DNA of 45,923 bases from NCBI GenBank assembly GCA_025612375.1, contig JAAXKN010000035.1, forward strand, positions 1 to 45,923, written 5' to 3'. The stretch is from Ignavibacteria bacterium (GTDB taxonomy: Bacteria; Bacteroidota; Ignavibacteria; Ignavibacteriales; SURF-24). Of this stretch, positions 34,992 to 43,915 are shown in pieces. Each line of letters opens with the position of its first letter. Position 1 is the first letter of the stretch. Below the pieces are notes generated by a model. It had not been told where the DNA came from. It worked only from the letters and a program-made list of their open reading frames with translations, and did no database searches. The translations under genes and the position numbers were made by a program.

Positions 34992-36026
34992 TCAAGCGGT
35001 TTCTTCTTTTGTAAGTTCAGAAACAACCTGGTAGATATCCAGATTCACCGGGCAGCTTCTTACGCATCTGCCGCACCCGGTGCAAAGCGTTTTATTAAAA
35101 CGGTCGCTGTAGTACTTAAACTTGTGCATTACTCTCTGGCGGTATCTTTTTGACTGCACCTCGCGCGGGTTATGGCCCGAGGCGTGAAGCGTAAAGAGCG
35201 GGAACTGGCACGCGTCCCAGTTCTTGCGCCTGAGGCCCTGGGAGTACTTTGTCTCATCCACTATGTCAAAGCAGTGGCAGGTAGGGCAGAGGTATGCGCA
35301 GCTGCCGCATCCGAGGCAGCGCGAAGAGTACTCGTCCCAAAGCGGGCTTTCAAAATTCTTGTCCAGCCACTCCTTTATTTTTACCGTGTCCAGCGGGCTT
35401 CTCATTTTATTTTCCAGGTCCCTGTAAAGAGGAATGTCTTCCACTACTTCAATTACTTCTTCAAAAAGCTCTTTTACAGAGTCAATTACCTTTTGCCCTT
35501 TTTCAGAATTTACATATGCTATATAGGTTCCGGCGCTATTTTTTTTGAACAGGATATCGCTTCCCTGGATGCTGTCCGGTTTTAAGCCCACGGAGGTACA
35601 GAAGCATGCCTCATCGATTGACTCGCAGGCGAATGTTATTAAAGCTGCATTCCGGCGCCTGGTTAAATAAAACTCGTCTTTATATTCATAGTTAAAAATG
35701 TCGTCAGTGATTGTAAATGCCGCAGCGTCGCAGGGGCGGAGGCCCACGATCAGCTTTTCATCTTCTTCGGGATGTGCGTCATGGATCTTCACGTCTTTAT
35801 TCCTGAAAGAAAACTCCACCACAGCCTCGGTAACGGGGAACATAAATTCCTTTGCCGAACGCACGGTATTGATATATTTCTCCGGAAGTACGGCTTCTTC
35901 AGCCTTATCTATTTTACCGAAGAGGAGTGTCCTGCCCGCAAACCTGGGAGCAATAACGTTTTTCCCTTTTTGCAGAAGAGCACCAAGAAACTCCGTGTAG
36001 CCGGTTTTAAGCTTATAAATTTTCAT
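34992..36026 (-). CDS. floxB: FloxB-like 4Fe-4S dicluster subunit
   Basis: 344 residues of the AsrA/sulfhydrogenase-beta type. Cysteine motifs GLRPCDAAAF, CESIDEACFC, CLGCGSCAYLCPTCHCFD and CTGCGRCVRSCPVNLDIY indicate two [4Fe-4S] clusters in a C-terminal ferredoxin-like region (about 230-330) plus further ligands in the N-terminal domain. It should relay electrons between the NAD(P)H-oxidising FloxA and the rest of the complex. Its start overlaps the stop of floxC by 4 nt, so translation is coupled. Similar proteins occur in anaerobic sulfite reductase and group 3b hydrogenases; neighbours favour Flox. Confidence 0.83.
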   Translation of the reverse strand: MKIYKLKTGYTEFLGALLQKGKNVIAPRFAGRTLLFGKIDKAEEAVLPEKYINTVRSAKEFMFPVTEAVVEFSFRNKDVKIHDAHPEEDEKLIVGLRPCDAAAFTITDDIFNYEYKDEFYLTRRRNAALITFACESIDEACFCTSVGLKPDSIQGSDILFKKNSAGTYIAYVNSEKGQKVIDSVKELFEEVIEVVEDIPLYRDLENKMRSPLDTVKIKEWLDKNFESPLWDEYSSRCLGCGSCAYLCPTCHCFDIVDETKYSQGLRRKNWDACQFPLFTLHASGHNPREVQSKRYRQRVMHKFKYYSDRFNKTLCTGCGRCVRSCPVNLDIYQVVSELTKEETA

Positions 36027-36898
36027 CTTATAAATTCCTCGTTGTCTTCCATCTTAAATTCAGTAAGAGGCGGCTTTGCTTCCGGGTCCACGCCTGAGCG
36101 GTAGCCGTAAAGGTCAAAAATCTCTTTACTCATTTTCATATTAAGCAGGCTTAAAGGTATATTCTGATGGCAGACCCTGTCGCACTCGCCGCAGCCGATG
36201 CATCGCCCGGCAAGGTGGAACGCTCTTATAAGGTGCCATGCCATGTTGCCTACAGGGTGGGCACTCGATTCAATCCAGCGCGGCTGCGTCTTATCCACAA
36301 TGCACTGCTCGCAATAGCACAGCGGGCACGCCTGGCGGCAGGCGTAGCAGCGGATGCATTTGTCAAATTCCTTCGTCCAGAACTGCCAGCGCTCCTGGGT
36401 ACTCATGTTTTCAATTTCTTTTACCCTTGCAAAAGGATCTGTAACTTCGGGCTCTTTTTCTTCTATGGCTTCGCCAATTACAGCGTCACTATACTGCGGG
36501 TTATGCATCCTGCAGGCGCGGCATTTTCCTGAAAGGCCGTTTCCGTTCCGGACACCCTGGCAGCTCATGCCAATAATAAAAATGTCTTCACGTTTTATCT
36601 GGTGCTCCTGAATGAGCGCCGTAACGGTCCTGATGTCACACGGCTTTAAGAACACTGCAACCGGTTTGTCAGACTTAAGGAGCCTGTAGGACTTTGTCAG
36701 ATACACGGCCAGGTTGTTTACGCAGTATTCATTAAAGATAAACTTTTCGGCATCCAAAGGATTGCGGGCAATCAGGGTCTGAACCCTGCCTTTTAATGTC
36801 CCTTCGGCATAGCCTATTACAGCGGAGACCTTTCCCTGTTCTAAAAGCTCACGTGCAAGCTTCTTTGCTTCAGATGATTGTTTTATATCATTTGACAT
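36023..36898 (-). CDS. floxC: FloxC-like iron-sulfur subunit (FrhB-related N-domain plus 4Fe-4S)
   Basis: 291 residues. The N-terminal half (about 20-140) resembles the coenzyme F420 hydrogenase beta family (VFLKPCDIRTVTAL, IIGMSCQGV, GKCRACRMHNPQYSDAVIGE); the C-terminal half holds CIRCYACRQACPLCYCEQC and CIGCGECDRVCHQNIP, two [4Fe-4S] clusters with extra cysteines. It overlaps the preceding mvhD-like gene by 11 nt and floxB by 4 nt. It is expected to sit between FloxB and FloxD in the electron path. The FloxB/FloxC labels could be interchanged, as both belong to related families. Confidence 0.8.
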   Translation of the reverse strand: MSNDIKQSSEAKKLARELLEQGKVSAVIGYAEGTLKGRVQTLIARNPLDAEKFIFNEYCVNNLAVYLTKSYRLLKSDKPVAVFLKPCDIRTVTALIQEHQIKREDIFIIGMSCQGVRNGNGLSGKCRACRMHNPQYSDAVIGEAIEEKEPEVTDPFARVKEIENMSTQERWQFWTKEFDKCIRCYACRQACPLCYCEQCIVDKTQPRWIESSAHPVGNMAWHLIRAFHLAGRCIGCGECDRVCHQNIPLSLLNMKMSKEIFDLYGYRSGVDPEAKPPLTEFKMEDNEEFIR

Positions 36899-37388
36899 TT
36901 TCCACCTGTTCCTTTTCAGATATCACTTCCGGTTCAGACATTTCGTTTTGAAAGGGGAATGAGCCTGCTATGAGCTTTTGATATTCAGTAAAGGGCCCGA
37001 GGCTTCGGATCTCATCTGTAACCTCATTTACAACGTCGCGCCACTTGGCGCCTTCGGCTGCAGAGACCCAGCTGAACTGAACCCTGTTGGGGTCGATGCC
37101 CACAAATTCCAGGAGCTTGCGGAAGACTGCAAAGCGCCTGCGTGCGTGAAAGTTGCCTGCATTGTAATGGCAGTCGTTCGGGTGGCAGCCGCTAATAAGG
37201 ACTCCGTCGGCACCGTTTTCAAAAGCCTTAATTACGAGCGAAAAGTCTATCCTTCCTGTACACGGCAGTCTTAAGACCCTGACGTTGGGTTCATATTTAA
37301 GGCGGCTCGTGCCGGCCAGGTCGGCTCCCGTGTAAGTGCACCATGTGCAAACAAAAGCCGCTATTTTAGGTTCAAAATTTTCGTTCAT
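36888..37388 (-). CDS. MvhD/FloxD-type [2Fe-2S] protein linking to HdrA
   Basis: 166 residues. The MvhD domain (about 8-140) is complete, with C14 and C17 (FVCTWCTYTGADLAG), C43 (LPCTGRID), and C68 and C73 (GCHPNDCHYNAGN) as the five conserved cysteines of the [2Fe-2S] site. In methanogens MvhD carries electrons from hydrogenase to HdrA; here, next to the flox genes, it would take them from FloxABC. It lies 38 bp after hdrA. The C-terminal 30 residues are rich in Glu and not conserved. Confidence 0.9.
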   Translation of the reverse strand: MNENFEPKIAAFVCTWCTYTGADLAGTSRLKYEPNVRVLRLPCTGRIDFSLVIKAFENGADGVLISGCHPNDCHYNAGNFHARRRFAVFRKLLEFVGIDPNRVQFSWVSAAEGAKWRDVVNEVTDEIRSLGPFTEYQKLIAGSFPFQNEMSEPEVISEKEQVENVK

Positions 37389-37426
37389 TTTTCCTTCCGT
37401 TCCAAACGGTCAAATTCAGTTTTATG

Positions 37427-39427
37427 TTAAACAAACAGAGCGTTTATCTGTGAATACACCTGCTCGTCGGTAAAGCCCATGAGGTCGATTGACTTTGAGC
37501 GGCAGATAGATACACACGTGCCGCATCCCTGGCATTTGCCCTCATTTACGTGTGAGACAATTTTAATTACTTCACCTTTGCGGTTTTTAATTTCTTTTCT
37601 TTCAATTGCGTTATACGGGCAGGCGGTAATACAAAACTCGCAGCCTGCGCATGTATTTTCATTTACCCTTGCCACATAGGGCTCGCGTTCCAGTTCAAGT
37701 GAGCTGAAAAGCCCCAGCACTTTTGAAGCTGCGGCTGAAGCCTGTGCCACGGCTTCCGGAATATCTTTAGGTGCCTGGCAGGCCCCGGCAAGAAATATTC
37801 CCGCGCTGTTGGTTTCAACGGGGCGGAGTTTCGGGTGTGCCTCAGAGAGGAAATGGTACTGGTCGTATCCCACGCCGAGCTTCTGTGCCAGGGGCACAAT
37901 GTCCGGCTGTGCAGCAATGGCAGTAGCAAGGACGACCATATCGGCCTTAATTTCCACCTGTGCGCCGCTTAAGGTGTCGGCGCCTTTAACGATCAGCTTG
38001 CCGTCTTCCTGTGAAATTTTAGATACACGGCCTCTTAAATAAACCGCTCCGTCTTCCTCAATTGCGCGGCGTACAAATTCGTCGTAGTTCTTGCCCCCGG
38101 CCCGGATATCCATATAGAAGACAAAAGCCTTTCCGTTATGGACTTTGTGCTTATAGAGCATAGTGTGCTTGGCCGTATACATGCAGCAGATCTTTGAGCA
38201 GTAGCTGACCCCCTTGGCCGCGTCCCTTGAACCCACGCACTGTATAAAGACTATTGTCTCAGGGGTCTTCCCGTCCGAAGGGCGTTTGAGCTCGCCGTAG
38301 GTCGGGCCCGAGGCGCTTACAAGGCGTTCGAACTGGAGTCCCGAAACCACGTCCGGGTACTTGCCGTATCCGTATTCGCCGTAGCCTTTTAAGATATTAT
38401 CTGTCTTTTTGTCAATTGTGTAAAGGTCGTAACCCGTAGCAACTACAATTGCGCCAATTTCCTCATTTATAAATGAATCGGTCTGGTCGAACCTGACGGC
38501 TTTGGGTCCGCAGAGTTTTTCGCAGAGGCCGCACTTTCCGTTTATGAATTTCGTGCAGTGTTCGCGGTCTATAACAGGTTTGTTCGGAACAGCCTGCGGG
38601 AAAGGGACGTATATGGCCTTACGCAAGCCGAGCCCCTCGTTAAATTCGCTGGGAATTTTTTTCTGCGGGCACTTTTCCTGGCAGATGCCGCATCCGGTGC
38701 ACACGCTTTCATCGATGTAGCGCGCTTTTTTACGGATGGTTACGTTGAAGTTGCCTATGTAGCCCGAAACCTTCTCGATTTCGGAATAAGTATAAAGCTT
38801 TATATTTTTATGCGTATTTGCGCTTACCATTTTGGGAGTAAGGATGCACTGCGAGCAGTCGAGTGTCGGGAAGGTCTCTGAAAGCTGCGCCATGTGGCCC
38901 CCGATGGAAGGGGATTTTTCAACCAGGATTACTTCCTTACCGCCATCTGCAATATCGAGTGCTGCCTGAATGCCTGCAATTCCGCCGCCGATAACTAGCG
39001 CTTTTTTTGTCACAGGAATTCTTATCGGTTCAAGGGGCAGGTTGCGTTTTACCTTTTCGACCATTACGCGTATAAGGTCAAGCGCCTTTTCAGTTGCTAT
39101 AGGCTTATCCTCGTGCACCCAGGAGCAGTGTTCCCTGATGTTTGCAATTTCGCAGAGGAAAGGGTTCATTCCGGCTTCAGTTACGGCACGCCTGAAGGTT
39201 TTTTCGTGCATAAGGGGGCTGCAGCTGGCAACAACGACGCCCGAGAGCTTGTGTTCCCTGATGGCATCTTTAATCATATTCTGCCCCGGATCGGAACACA
39301 TGTACTTATAATCCACCGAATAGACTACATCCCTCAGGAGCGCGGCCTTCTTCGAAACAGCCGGGCAGTCAACAGTCCGGCCTATATTTTCGCCGCAGTG
39401 GCAAACAAAAACACCTATGCGGGCCAT
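37427..39427 (-). CDS. hdrA: Heterodisulfide reductase subunit A, FAD/iron-sulfur bifurcation subunit
   Basis: 666 residues. Domains in order: an N-terminal cysteine-rich [4Fe-4S] domain (C9, C11, C44, C69, C92, C101), a thioredoxin-reductase-like FAD domain starting at VIGGGIAGIQAALDIADGG (145-163) with TLDCSQCILTPKM (C191, C194), an inserted ferredoxin domain with two clusters (CTGCGICQEKC at 243-253 and a second set at 291-306), the second half of the FAD domain, and a C-terminal two-cluster ferredoxin (CAGCEFCITAC, CQGCGTCVSIC). All ligand sets look intact. In known complexes the FAD of HdrA splits electron pairs between ferredoxin and HdrB. The C-terminal ferredoxin is the likely exit to free ferredoxin. 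Central gene of the operon. Confidence 0.95.
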   Translation of the reverse strand: MARIGVFVCHCGENIGRTVDCPAVSKKAALLRDVVYSVDYKYMCSDPGQNMIKDAIREHKLSGVVVASCSPLMHEKTFRRAVTEAGMNPFLCEIANIREHCSWVHEDKPIATEKALDLIRVMVEKVKRNLPLEPIRIPVTKKALVIGGGIAGIQAALDIADGGKEVILVEKSPSIGGHMAQLSETFPTLDCSQCILTPKMVSANTHKNIKLYTYSEIEKVSGYIGNFNVTIRKKARYIDESVCTGCGICQEKCPQKKIPSEFNEGLGLRKAIYVPFPQAVPNKPVIDREHCTKFINGKCGLCEKLCGPKAVRFDQTDSFINEEIGAIVVATGYDLYTIDKKTDNILKGYGEYGYGKYPDVVSGLQFERLVSASGPTYGELKRPSDGKTPETIVFIQCVGSRDAAKGVSYCSKICCMYTAKHTMLYKHKVHNGKAFVFYMDIRAGGKNYDEFVRRAIEEDGAVYLRGRVSKISQEDGKLIVKGADTLSGAQVEIKADMVVLATAIAAQPDIVPLAQKLGVGYDQYHFLSEAHPKLRPVETNSAGIFLAGACQAPKDIPEAVAQASAAASKVLGLFSSLELEREPYVARVNENTCAGCEFCITACPYNAIERKEIKNRKGEVIKIVSHVNEGKCQGCGTCVSICRSKSIDLMGFTDEQVYSQINALFV

Positions 39428-39491
39428 ATTGGAAAACTCCTTTTTAGATACTCTCTCTTTTAGAAATCTCTTTTTAGAAAACTCTTCCTGC

Positions 39492-40352
39492 TTAAATTTT
39501 AGCCAGTTCCTGAGTGCTTACAAAATGGGAATTAAGCCCGAGCTCGGCTGAAGGAATGCCAAGGGCAAGCCCCAGAAGCTGCGTAATGTAAACAACCGGC
39601 ATCTTAAAATCTGTTTTGTACTTCTTATTTATCTGCTCCTGCCTCATATCCAGGTTGGCCTGGCACAGTGGGCATGCAACAGCAATCATTTGTGCGCCCT
39701 GGCTTTGGGCCGAAGAAAATATCCTTCTGCCCAGCTCAAGTACAATATCTGTCTCGGGAATTGCATGGCTTCCGCCGCAGCACTCAGTCTTGCACGACCA
39801 TTCTACGGCATGCGCGCCCAGAAGATTTACCAGTTCATCCATCGACTGCGGATCCTCGGGGTCGTCGAAATTTACAACTTTGGATGGACGAACAAGAAGA
39901 CAGCCGTAATAACATGCGACGTTAAAACCAGATAATGGTTTCTGGATGGCTGTCTTCAGGTTGTCCTGACCATAGATATCCCGGAAGAATTCCAGGATAT
40001 TAAAAACTTTAATGTCATGCTCTACTTTTCCGCCCGTGAGCTCATTCATCCTTTTTTCAAGTAAAGGGGAGTGGGAAGCCGCGTAAGAGGCGTTTTTAAG
40101 CCTGTTGTAGCAGGCGGCGCAGGGTGCCAGAACGTTATCAAGCCCCTGTTTTGAAGCATTTACGAGGTTGCTGTAGGCAAGCGCCACACCAAGCTCTTCT
40201 TTTGTGGTGTGTGCCGGCGTTGCGCCGCAGCAGTTCCAGTCCTCTACTTCATTAAGCTCTATATTAAGCTTTCTGCAAACTGCCTTAAGCGACATGCTGT
40301 ATTCCTTTGCAGTCGAGTGCAGCGAACATCCCGGATAATAACCATAAGCCAT
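39492..40352 (-). CDS. hdrB: Heterodisulfide reductase subunit B, catalytic
   Basis: 286 residues with two CCG domains. The first has C9, C41-C42, C78 and C81; the second has C151, C191-C192, C227 and C230, with the spacing of HdrB proteins that hold two non-cubane [4Fe-4S] clusters cleaving disulfides. It is therefore expected to be active. In methanogens the substrate is CoM-S-S-CoB; in sulfate reducers the DsrC trisulfide or disulfide has been proposed. No DsrC-type gene is in this window, so the substrate is unknown. It starts 12 bp after hdrC and is followed by hdrA after 64 bp. Confidence 0.94.
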   Translation of the reverse strand: MAYGYYPGCSLHSTAKEYSMSLKAVCRKLNIELNEVEDWNCCGATPAHTTKEELGVALAYSNLVNASKQGLDNVLAPCAACYNRLKNASYAASHSPLLEKRMNELTGGKVEHDIKVFNILEFFRDIYGQDNLKTAIQKPLSGFNVACYYGCLLVRPSKVVNFDDPEDPQSMDELVNLLGAHAVEWSCKTECCGGSHAIPETDIVLELGRRIFSSAQSQGAQMIAVACPLCQANLDMRQEQINKKYKTDFKMPVVYITQLLGLALGIPSAELGLNSHFVSTQELAKI

Positions 40353-40364
40353 TTGTTTTTTCTC

Positions 40365-40940
40365 CTAATGCTCTTTTTTTTCTTCTTTGGGTTCGAAGTA
40401 AGAGGAATTGTTGAATATATTTTTAATTTTTTCTTTGTTCTTTATACTCTGCGGAAAAAGCCCCAGCTTTCCTTTCTGCAGCATCACAGGTCCCAGCATG
40501 GCGTCTTTTAAGGGGGTCCTGTTTCTCAGGTTAAAGCTGATAGTCATTCCGAACTCAAAGAGGCGGCCGTTGGATTTAACTGAATCCAGAAACGCGCCCG
40601 AGAAATTCACCACTTCCTTCACAGCAGGCTTAACGCCCTCGCGCGAGGCCAGAATGCGCACTGTTTCCATAACTTTTGCAACGTCAATTTCCATTGGGCA
40701 GCGTTCGGAGCACGTGCTGCACGAAGCGCAAAGGTAAGGGGTTTTGGAATTTAAGACCGTTTCTTTCTGGTTTAACTGTATTAGCCTTATCAGCCTGGTA
40801 GGGGACTCTTGTGTAAATTGCGACACAGGGCATCCGGCAGAACACTTTCCGCACTGGTAGCAGTCGTAAAGGTTAAGGCCGCTTAAAGCCTCAATTTCAT
40901 CTGCGAATTGACTGACGTTGTTGTCTAACTTCAACTGCAT
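40365..40940 (-). CDS. hdrC: Heterodisulfide reductase subunit C, two [4Fe-4S] clusters
   Basis: 191 residues. Two ferredoxin-like cysteine sets are present: C27-C30-C33-C37 (CYQCGKCSAGCP) and C71-C74-C77-C81 (CASCSTCSERCP). HdrC passes electrons from HdrA to HdrB. The N-terminal helix and C-terminal helical part match the soluble HdrC form; no membrane segments, so this is the cytoplasmic HdrABC type rather than membrane HdrDE. It is the first gene of the operon; its promoter must lie in 40941-41300. Confidence 0.94.
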   Translation of the reverse strand: MQLKLDNNVSQFADEIEALSGLNLYDCYQCGKCSAGCPVSQFTQESPTRLIRLIQLNQKETVLNSKTPYLCASCSTCSERCPMEIDVAKVMETVRILASREGVKPAVKEVVNFSGAFLDSVKSNGRLFEFGMTISFNLRNRTPLKDAMLGPVMLQKGKLGLFPQSIKNKEKIKNIFNNSSYFEPKEEKKEH

Positions 40941-41312
40941 AATTGTACTCCGGATTTGTGATTTATTCAGATGCTGCAGTCCTATTTTTGTGCAGGAAAC
41001 ACACTAATCAGAAATTATAATCACACAGCCTTATACACCAGTCTAAAGTCAACTTAACGAAACATAATAACAGAATCTGCAACATATGGAAATGTATCAA
41101 ATACTTTGCCTGAAAAATTAGAGCCAAATATCTTATTTCCGGTATAAAATCGAAGGGGGGAGTATACCGACAGCTTTAGTCTTTTCAATTTTGACTAAAT
41201 TTCCTTACTAATTTTGAGAATTACCCGGAATTTCGGCGGATTTTTCAACCTGGTTTCCTCAGGGCAGTACAATATCGCAAGCTGAAACAGGATTAAGGAT
41301 CTTTCAGGTTAC
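40941..41312. other. Long divergent intergenic region between hdrC and glgP
   Basis: About 370 bp of AT-rich sequence before the orphan terminator at 41313. No ORF or tRNA was found. TAATTTTG at 41209-41216 on the plus strand matches the -7 consensus, but has no TTG at the usual distance. AACCTG (41247-41252) can pair with CAGGTT (41305-41310), directly before the terminator stem, or its neighbourhood with GAAACAGG (41285-41292). The hdr promoter could not be located. Confidence 0.45.
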
Positions 41313-41355
41313 ATAAAGGCAGGGCACAGGAAGAAGTGTCCTGCCTTTATTTTTA
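41313..41355 (+). terminator. Strong terminator upstream of glgP, no gene before it
   Basis: ATAAAGGCAGGGCAC (41313-41327) pairs with GTGTCCTGCCTTTAT (41336-41350) over 15 bp with one G-U, 8-nt loop, then TTTTT. It is oriented like glgP and lies about 80 bp before the glgP start; the only neighbour upstream is divergent hdrC. It may end a small RNA or be an attenuator in the glgP leader. Confidence 0.8.
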
Positions 41356-41434
41356 TGATTTTTATTTATTATTAGCTTATCTTAAAATAATACCCGGCCC
41401 CTATAATACTGTTTTGAAACAATGAGGAGACAGT

Positions 41435-43915
41435 GTGAATCATAAGGATCAATCGGTCTTCTTTACCGACAGCGAAAGAACAGGCAGCTACTCACTTAAA
41501 AACCAGTTTGACGAGCACATGGAATTTATGCTCGTTAAAGACCGGATTACGGCAACACCGGAGGATATATACTACGCCCTGTCCATGTCGGTGCGCGACC
41601 GCCTGGTGCGCAACTGGCTTAGAACCCAGCAGCTCTATAAGGAAAAAGACGTAAAAAAGGTTTATTACCTTTCCCTGGAATTTCTTATGGGAAGGCTCCT
41701 TGGAAACTCCCTAATAAATATGGGCTTTTATGACGAATGCTTCCATATCCTCCACGAAAATGGCTACTTGCTTGAGGACATCAGGGAGGCGGAAAATGAA
41801 ATGGGACTTGGTAACGGGGGCTTAGGGCGCCTGGCAGCATGCTACCTGGACTCTATGGCAACGCTGGAGCTTCCAGCCTTCGGATACGGCATACGCTATG
41901 AATTCGGAATATTTAAGCAGGAGATCCAAAACGGCTATCAGGTTGAGCAGCCCGATAACTGGCTTAGCTACGGAAACCCCTGGGAAATCTTAAGGCGTGA
42001 GATCACCTTCCGCGTCAAGTTCTCGGGCAGGGTTGTTACTTCAAAAGACGAAAACGGCAGGCTCTGTTTCGACTGGACGGATACAGACGACGTCTTTGCC
42101 GTGGCATACGACATACCGGTGCCGGGCTATAAGACACAGACCGTTAATAACCTCAGGCTCTGGCAGGCAAAGGCTACAACGGAATTTAACCTGAAGGAAT
42201 TTAACAGCGGGAACTACCTTGCCGCCGTTGAAAGCAAGAACTTTTCTGAAAACATATCCAAAGTCCTATACCCCAACGACACGTTTGAAAGGGGGAAGTA
42301 TTTAAGGCTCCGCCAGGAATACTTTTTTGTCGCGGCAACTCTTCAGGACATAATCCGCAAATACAGGATTAACCACAAAACATTTAATAAGTTTGCCGAA
42401 AAAACTGCAATACAGTTAAACGATACACACCCCGTAATTGCTATTCCTGAACTTATGCGCATTCTTATGGATGAGGAGCACCTGGACTGGGATGAGGCAT
42501 GGGACATAACAGCCCGAACGTTTTCCTATACCAACCATACCGTTGTGCCGGAGGCACTGGAGGAGTGGCCGGTTTCAATTTTTGAACAGCTCCTGCCCCG
42601 CCACCTTCAGATCATCTATGAAATTAACTACCGGTTCCTGGAATTTGCAAGGGACAGCTATACTAAAGATGAACGGGTTATTGCCAGGCTTTCAATTATT
42701 GGGGAGACGCCTGAGAAGGTGGTCCGTATGGCAAACCTCGCAATCGTGGGATGCCACACGGTAAACGGTGTTGCCGCAATGCACACGGAGATCTTAAAAA
42801 GCCGCATTTTTCCCGAATTTCATGAGATTTTTCCGGGTAAGTTTATAAACATTACAAACGGCGTTACTCCAAGAAGATGGCTTAAAATTGCAAACCCTTA
42901 TCTTTCACTCTTAATTGACGAGAAGGTTGGAAACGGATGGGCAAAAGACCTGAAACGCCTTAAGGAACTGGAAAGGTTTTTAGATGATGAGGAGTTTCTT
43001 GAAAACTGGAGGCGTGCAAAATGGCTGAGGAAAAATTACCTTTCCGGCCTGATTGAAAAAGAATACGGCACAAGGCCCGATGAAAACTCCCTTTTTGACG
43101 TACAGGTTAAAAGATTCCATGAATATAAAAGACAGCTTCTTAACGTTCTTCACGTAATTACGCTCTACAACAGGCTGAAGGATAACCCGGGAGGGGACTT
43201 TGTGCCCAGGACCGTAATATTTTCGGGCAAGGCTGCTCCTGCATACAGCATGGCCAAGCTTATAATAAAGCTCATAAACTCAGTAGCCGGCGCAATAAAT
43301 AATGACCCCGCCACAGGGAACAGGTTAAAAGTCTTTTTCCTTAAGAACTATTCGGTAACACTTGCTCAGAGGATTATCCCGGCAGCCGATTTGTCTGAAC
43401 AGATCTCAACTGCAGGCTTTGAGGCCTCTGGTACCGGAAATATGAAACTTGCCCTCAATGGTGCCCTTACAATCGGTACTCTCGACGGTGCAAACGTGGA
43501 GATTTTAGAAGAGGTGGGAGAGGATAATATCTTCATATTCGGACTAAACTCAGAGGAAGTTGCAGAAAGAAAACGCCAGGGCTATAATCCAAGGGCTTAT
43601 TATGAAAAAAATCCGGAGCTAAGAAGGGTAATTGACATGATAAGCGGAAATTATTTTAACCCCCGGGAGCCCGGTATCTTCAGCCCGGTAGTTGAAAGCC
43701 TTTTGAACGTGGATTATTATATGCTTTTTGCCGACTATGAGTCTTACCTTCTGGCACAGGAGGCTGCCTCAAAGCTTTACTTAAACCGGAGGGAATGGAC
43801 CAGGAAGTCTGTCCTTAATGCCTCAAGAATGGGCCTTTTCTCCAGCGACCGGGCAATTAAGGAATACGCCCGCAAGGTGTGGCATGTAAGCAGGGTAAAG
43901 GAGAGGGCAAGTTAA
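41435..43915 (+). CDS. glgP: Glycogen/starch phosphorylase
   Basis: 826 residues, the full-length GT35 form. GTG start at 41435 with GAGGAGA 5 nt upstream. The PLP site is EASGTGNMKLALNGALTIGT with lysine K671; GNGGLGRLAACYLDSMATL near residues 130-148 and QLNDTHP near 328 are further family signatures. It removes terminal glucose units from alpha-1,4-glucans as glucose 1-phosphate. The large-enzyme type (as in E. coli GlgP/MalP) is seen, not the shorter AMP-lacking archaeal type. The residues for allosteric AMP binding or the phosphorylation peptide of animal enzymes are not recognisable. No other glycogen gene is nearby. Confidence 0.96.
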   Translation: MNHKDQSVFFTDSERTGSYSLKNQFDEHMEFMLVKDRITATPEDIYYALSMSVRDRLVRNWLRTQQLYKEKDVKKVYYLSLEFLMGRLLGNSLINMGFYDECFHILHENGYLLEDIREAENEMGLGNGGLGRLAACYLDSMATLELPAFGYGIRYEFGIFKQEIQNGYQVEQPDNWLSYGNPWEILRREITFRVKFSGRVVTSKDENGRLCFDWTDTDDVFAVAYDIPVPGYKTQTVNNLRLWQAKATTEFNLKEFNSGNYLAAVESKNFSENISKVLYPNDTFERGKYLRLRQEYFFVAATLQDIIRKYRINHKTFNKFAEKTAIQLNDTHPVIAIPELMRILMDEEHLDWDEAWDITARTFSYTNHTVVPEALEEWPVSIFEQLLPRHLQIIYEINYRFLEFARDSYTKDERVIARLSIIGETPEKVVRMANLAIVGCHTVNGVAAMHTEILKSRIFPEFHEIFPGKFINITNGVTPRRWLKIANPYLSLLIDEKVGNGWAKDLKRLKELERFLDDEEFLENWRRAKWLRKNYLSGLIEKEYGTRPDENSLFDVQVKRFHEYKRQLLNVLHVITLYNRLKDNPGGDFVPRTVIFSGKAAPAYSMAKLIIKLINSVAGAINNDPATGNRLKVFFLKNYSVTLAQRIIPAADLSEQISTAGFEASGTGNMKLALNGALTIGTLDGANVEILEEVGEDNIFIFGLNSEEVAERKRQGYNPRAYYEKNPELRRVIDMISGNYFNPREPGIFSPVVESLLNVDYYMLFADYESYLLAQEAASKLYLNRREWTRKSVLNASRMGLFSSDRAIKEYARKVWHVSRVKERAS

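Noticed and set aside
34141-36026. Group 3b NiFe hydrogenase (sulfhydrogenase) beta/gamma subunits
   Set aside because: The motifs fit, but there are no NiFe large/small subunits; the adjacent MvhD-like and hdrABC genes fit a Flox-Hdr complex instead.
41209-41216. TAATTTTG as a definite glgP promoter
   Set aside because: It matches the -7 consensus, but the nearest TTTTG is only 15 bp upstream, not 19-21, so it is kept only as a possibility.
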